A stretch of DNA of 64,000 nucleotides from positions 1 through 64,000 of the forward strand of contig NZ_JBANET010000006.1 of the NCBI RefSeq assembly GCF_037026685.1, read 5' to 3'. Each line of letters begins with the position of its first letter. Positions within the stretch are counted from its first letter, which is position 1. This document shows positions 63,308 through 64,000 of this stretch, piece by piece. A program made the translations under genes and the position numbers. Under the pieces are notes generated by a model that saw only the letters and a program-made list of their open reading frames with translations, was not told the origin of the DNA and made no database searches. Origin of the DNA: Orrella sp037026685 (GTDB lineage Bacteria; Pseudomonadota; Gammaproteobacteria; Burkholderiales; Burkholderiaceae_B).

Positions 63308-64000
63308 ATGAAGCCTTGCATCCTGTTCCTGTCCTGCGCGGCCGTCCTGCCGGCCTGCACGGCGCCGTCGCCGTCCCAGCCTCCCTGGCCCAGCCTGGCT
63401 GCGGCCCAGGGCTACGACTTCAATTGGAGCCTGTCGGGCGATAGGGCCGTGGCGCCCTTGCAGGTCTTTCACGACGGGCGCGATACCTGGCTGCACTTTC
63501 CGCCCGGCCAGCCGGTGCCGGCCCTGTTCGTTTCGGCCGGGCAGGGCGAGCGGCTGGCGGCCTATACGCGGCGCGATCCCTATGTGGTGGTGCAGGGCGT
63601 GTGGCCCGCCATCACCCTGCGCGGCGGACGCAGCCTGGCGCAGGCCCGTTATCTCGGGCCCGGCGGCCAGGGCGCCGCCGTGCCGGCCCAGGCCGGGCCC
63701 ATGCAGCATGCCCATGCCTTGGCGAACTCGCCGGCAGGCGATACGCCGGACGTTGCCGCAGCGGCGGGGCCGGTGGCAGCCGCGCTGCCGGTCCAGGGGC
63801 CGGTGGTCACGCCCGGGTCCGCGGCTACCGGCGCGGCTTCGGCCGCGCCGCCGAAAGACGGCACGCAGCCGCCTGCCGCGCCCACGGTGTTCCACGCCTC
63901 GCCCGCCGACGGCACCATGCGGGCCTTGCTGGGCACATGGTCGCGCCAGGCCGGCTGGACCTTCGAAAACGAGCACTGGGCGGTCGACGTGGACATCCCG
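63308..64000 (+). CDS. Lipoprotein with VirB9/TrbG-like and TcpQ-like domains, truncated by window end
   Basis: The frame is open from the ATG at 63308 to the window's last base (231 codons, no stop). A lipoprotein signal ends at LPAC (Cys17). Residues about 35-115 look like the beta-sandwich of VirB9/TrbG/CagX proteins (APLQVFHDGRDTWLHFPPG, then ALFVSAG, YVVVQGVWPAITLRGG). An Ala/Pro/Gly-rich linker (about 118-200) follows. The last part, MRALLGTWSRQAGWTFENEH, resembles the start of a TcpQ/PilL C-terminal domain. Such proteins sit at the outer-membrane secretin of type IVb pili or type IV secretion. A hairpin (CCGGCCA/TGGCCGG) at 63274-63290 precedes it. Further genes of the system would lie beyond the window. 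Confidence 0.6.
   Translation, partial: MKPCILFLSCAAVLPACTAPSPSQPPWPSLAAAQGYDFNWSLSGDRAVAPLQVFHDGRDTWLHFPPGQPVPALFVSAGQGERLAAYTRRDPYVVVQGVWPAITLRGGRSLAQARYLGPGGQGAAVPAQAGPMQHAHALANSPAGDTPDVAAAAGPVAAALPVQGPVVTPGSAATGAASAAPPKDGTQPPAAPTVFHASPADGTMRALLGTWSRQAGWTFENEHWAVDVDIP

Overview
The window is GC-rich (about two thirds G+C), densely coded chromosomal DNA from a beta-proteobacterium of the family Alcaligenaceae, most likely Bordetella. The signs are tripartite-tricarboxylate (Bug/TctC) binding proteins, an FNR-type regulator matching Bordetella Btr, an ectABCD ectoine/hydroxyectoine cluster, and the general style of the housekeeping genes. No insertion sequence was recognised, so the species within the genus cannot be fixed. 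No tRNA, rRNA, CRISPR array or prophage gene was seen.

Layout. 1-7.7 kb: a catabolic island with a luciferase-like flavin oxidoreductase, a thiolase, a spermidine-synthase-like protein, then FCD regulator, crotonase-family enzyme, malonyl-CoA synthetase (matB) and a Bug binding protein. The block lies between two direct repeat copies (1-114 and 7819-7932). 7.7-8.7 kb: a gene-free stretch built from a long inverted repeat with a hairpin in each arm. 8.7-11.5 kb: a three-gene ABC importer. 11.7-18.6 kb: a DUF4136 lipoprotein and an AcrAB-OprM type RND efflux operon. 18.6-24.8 kb: pdxJ, acpS, nagZ, uvrC, pgsA and an MFS exporter. 24.9-31.5 kb: queF, then the glyoxylate shunt split in two, with aceA and glcB separated by the FNR-like regulator and a LysR gene. 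31.5-39.3 kb: small enzymes, clpB, a LysR-controlled NTF2-like/SDR pair, and an OhrR-like regulator divergent from a secreted alpha/beta hydrolase. 39.4-53.0 kb: queH, glnE, a YhdP/AsmA-like giant, trxA-rho, and topoisomerase IV (parE-parC). 53.0-58.4 kb: an orphan TAXI binding protein divergent from ectR-ectABCD. 58.4-64 kb: MOSC protein, a flavodoxin-reductase-like iron-sulfur protein, dadA, an orphan UgpB-like binding protein, and the start of a lipoprotein that looks like a VirB9/TcpQ-type pilus or secretion component, cut by the window edge.

How the genes fit together. matB plus the crotonase homologue could turn malonate into acetyl-CoA, and the thiolase and glyoxylate shunt are natural partners for acetyl-CoA metabolism. 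The ect genes form one tightly coupled unit with its own MarR repressor and a clear promoter-operator. Several regulators sit beside palindromes that are plausible binding sites (FCD, OhrR-like, EctR, and an IclR-type site before aceA). The most unusual non-coding DNA is the 7.7-8.7 kb repeat. Its two hairpins differ by a compensatory base pair, which suggests that the folded form is kept by selection.
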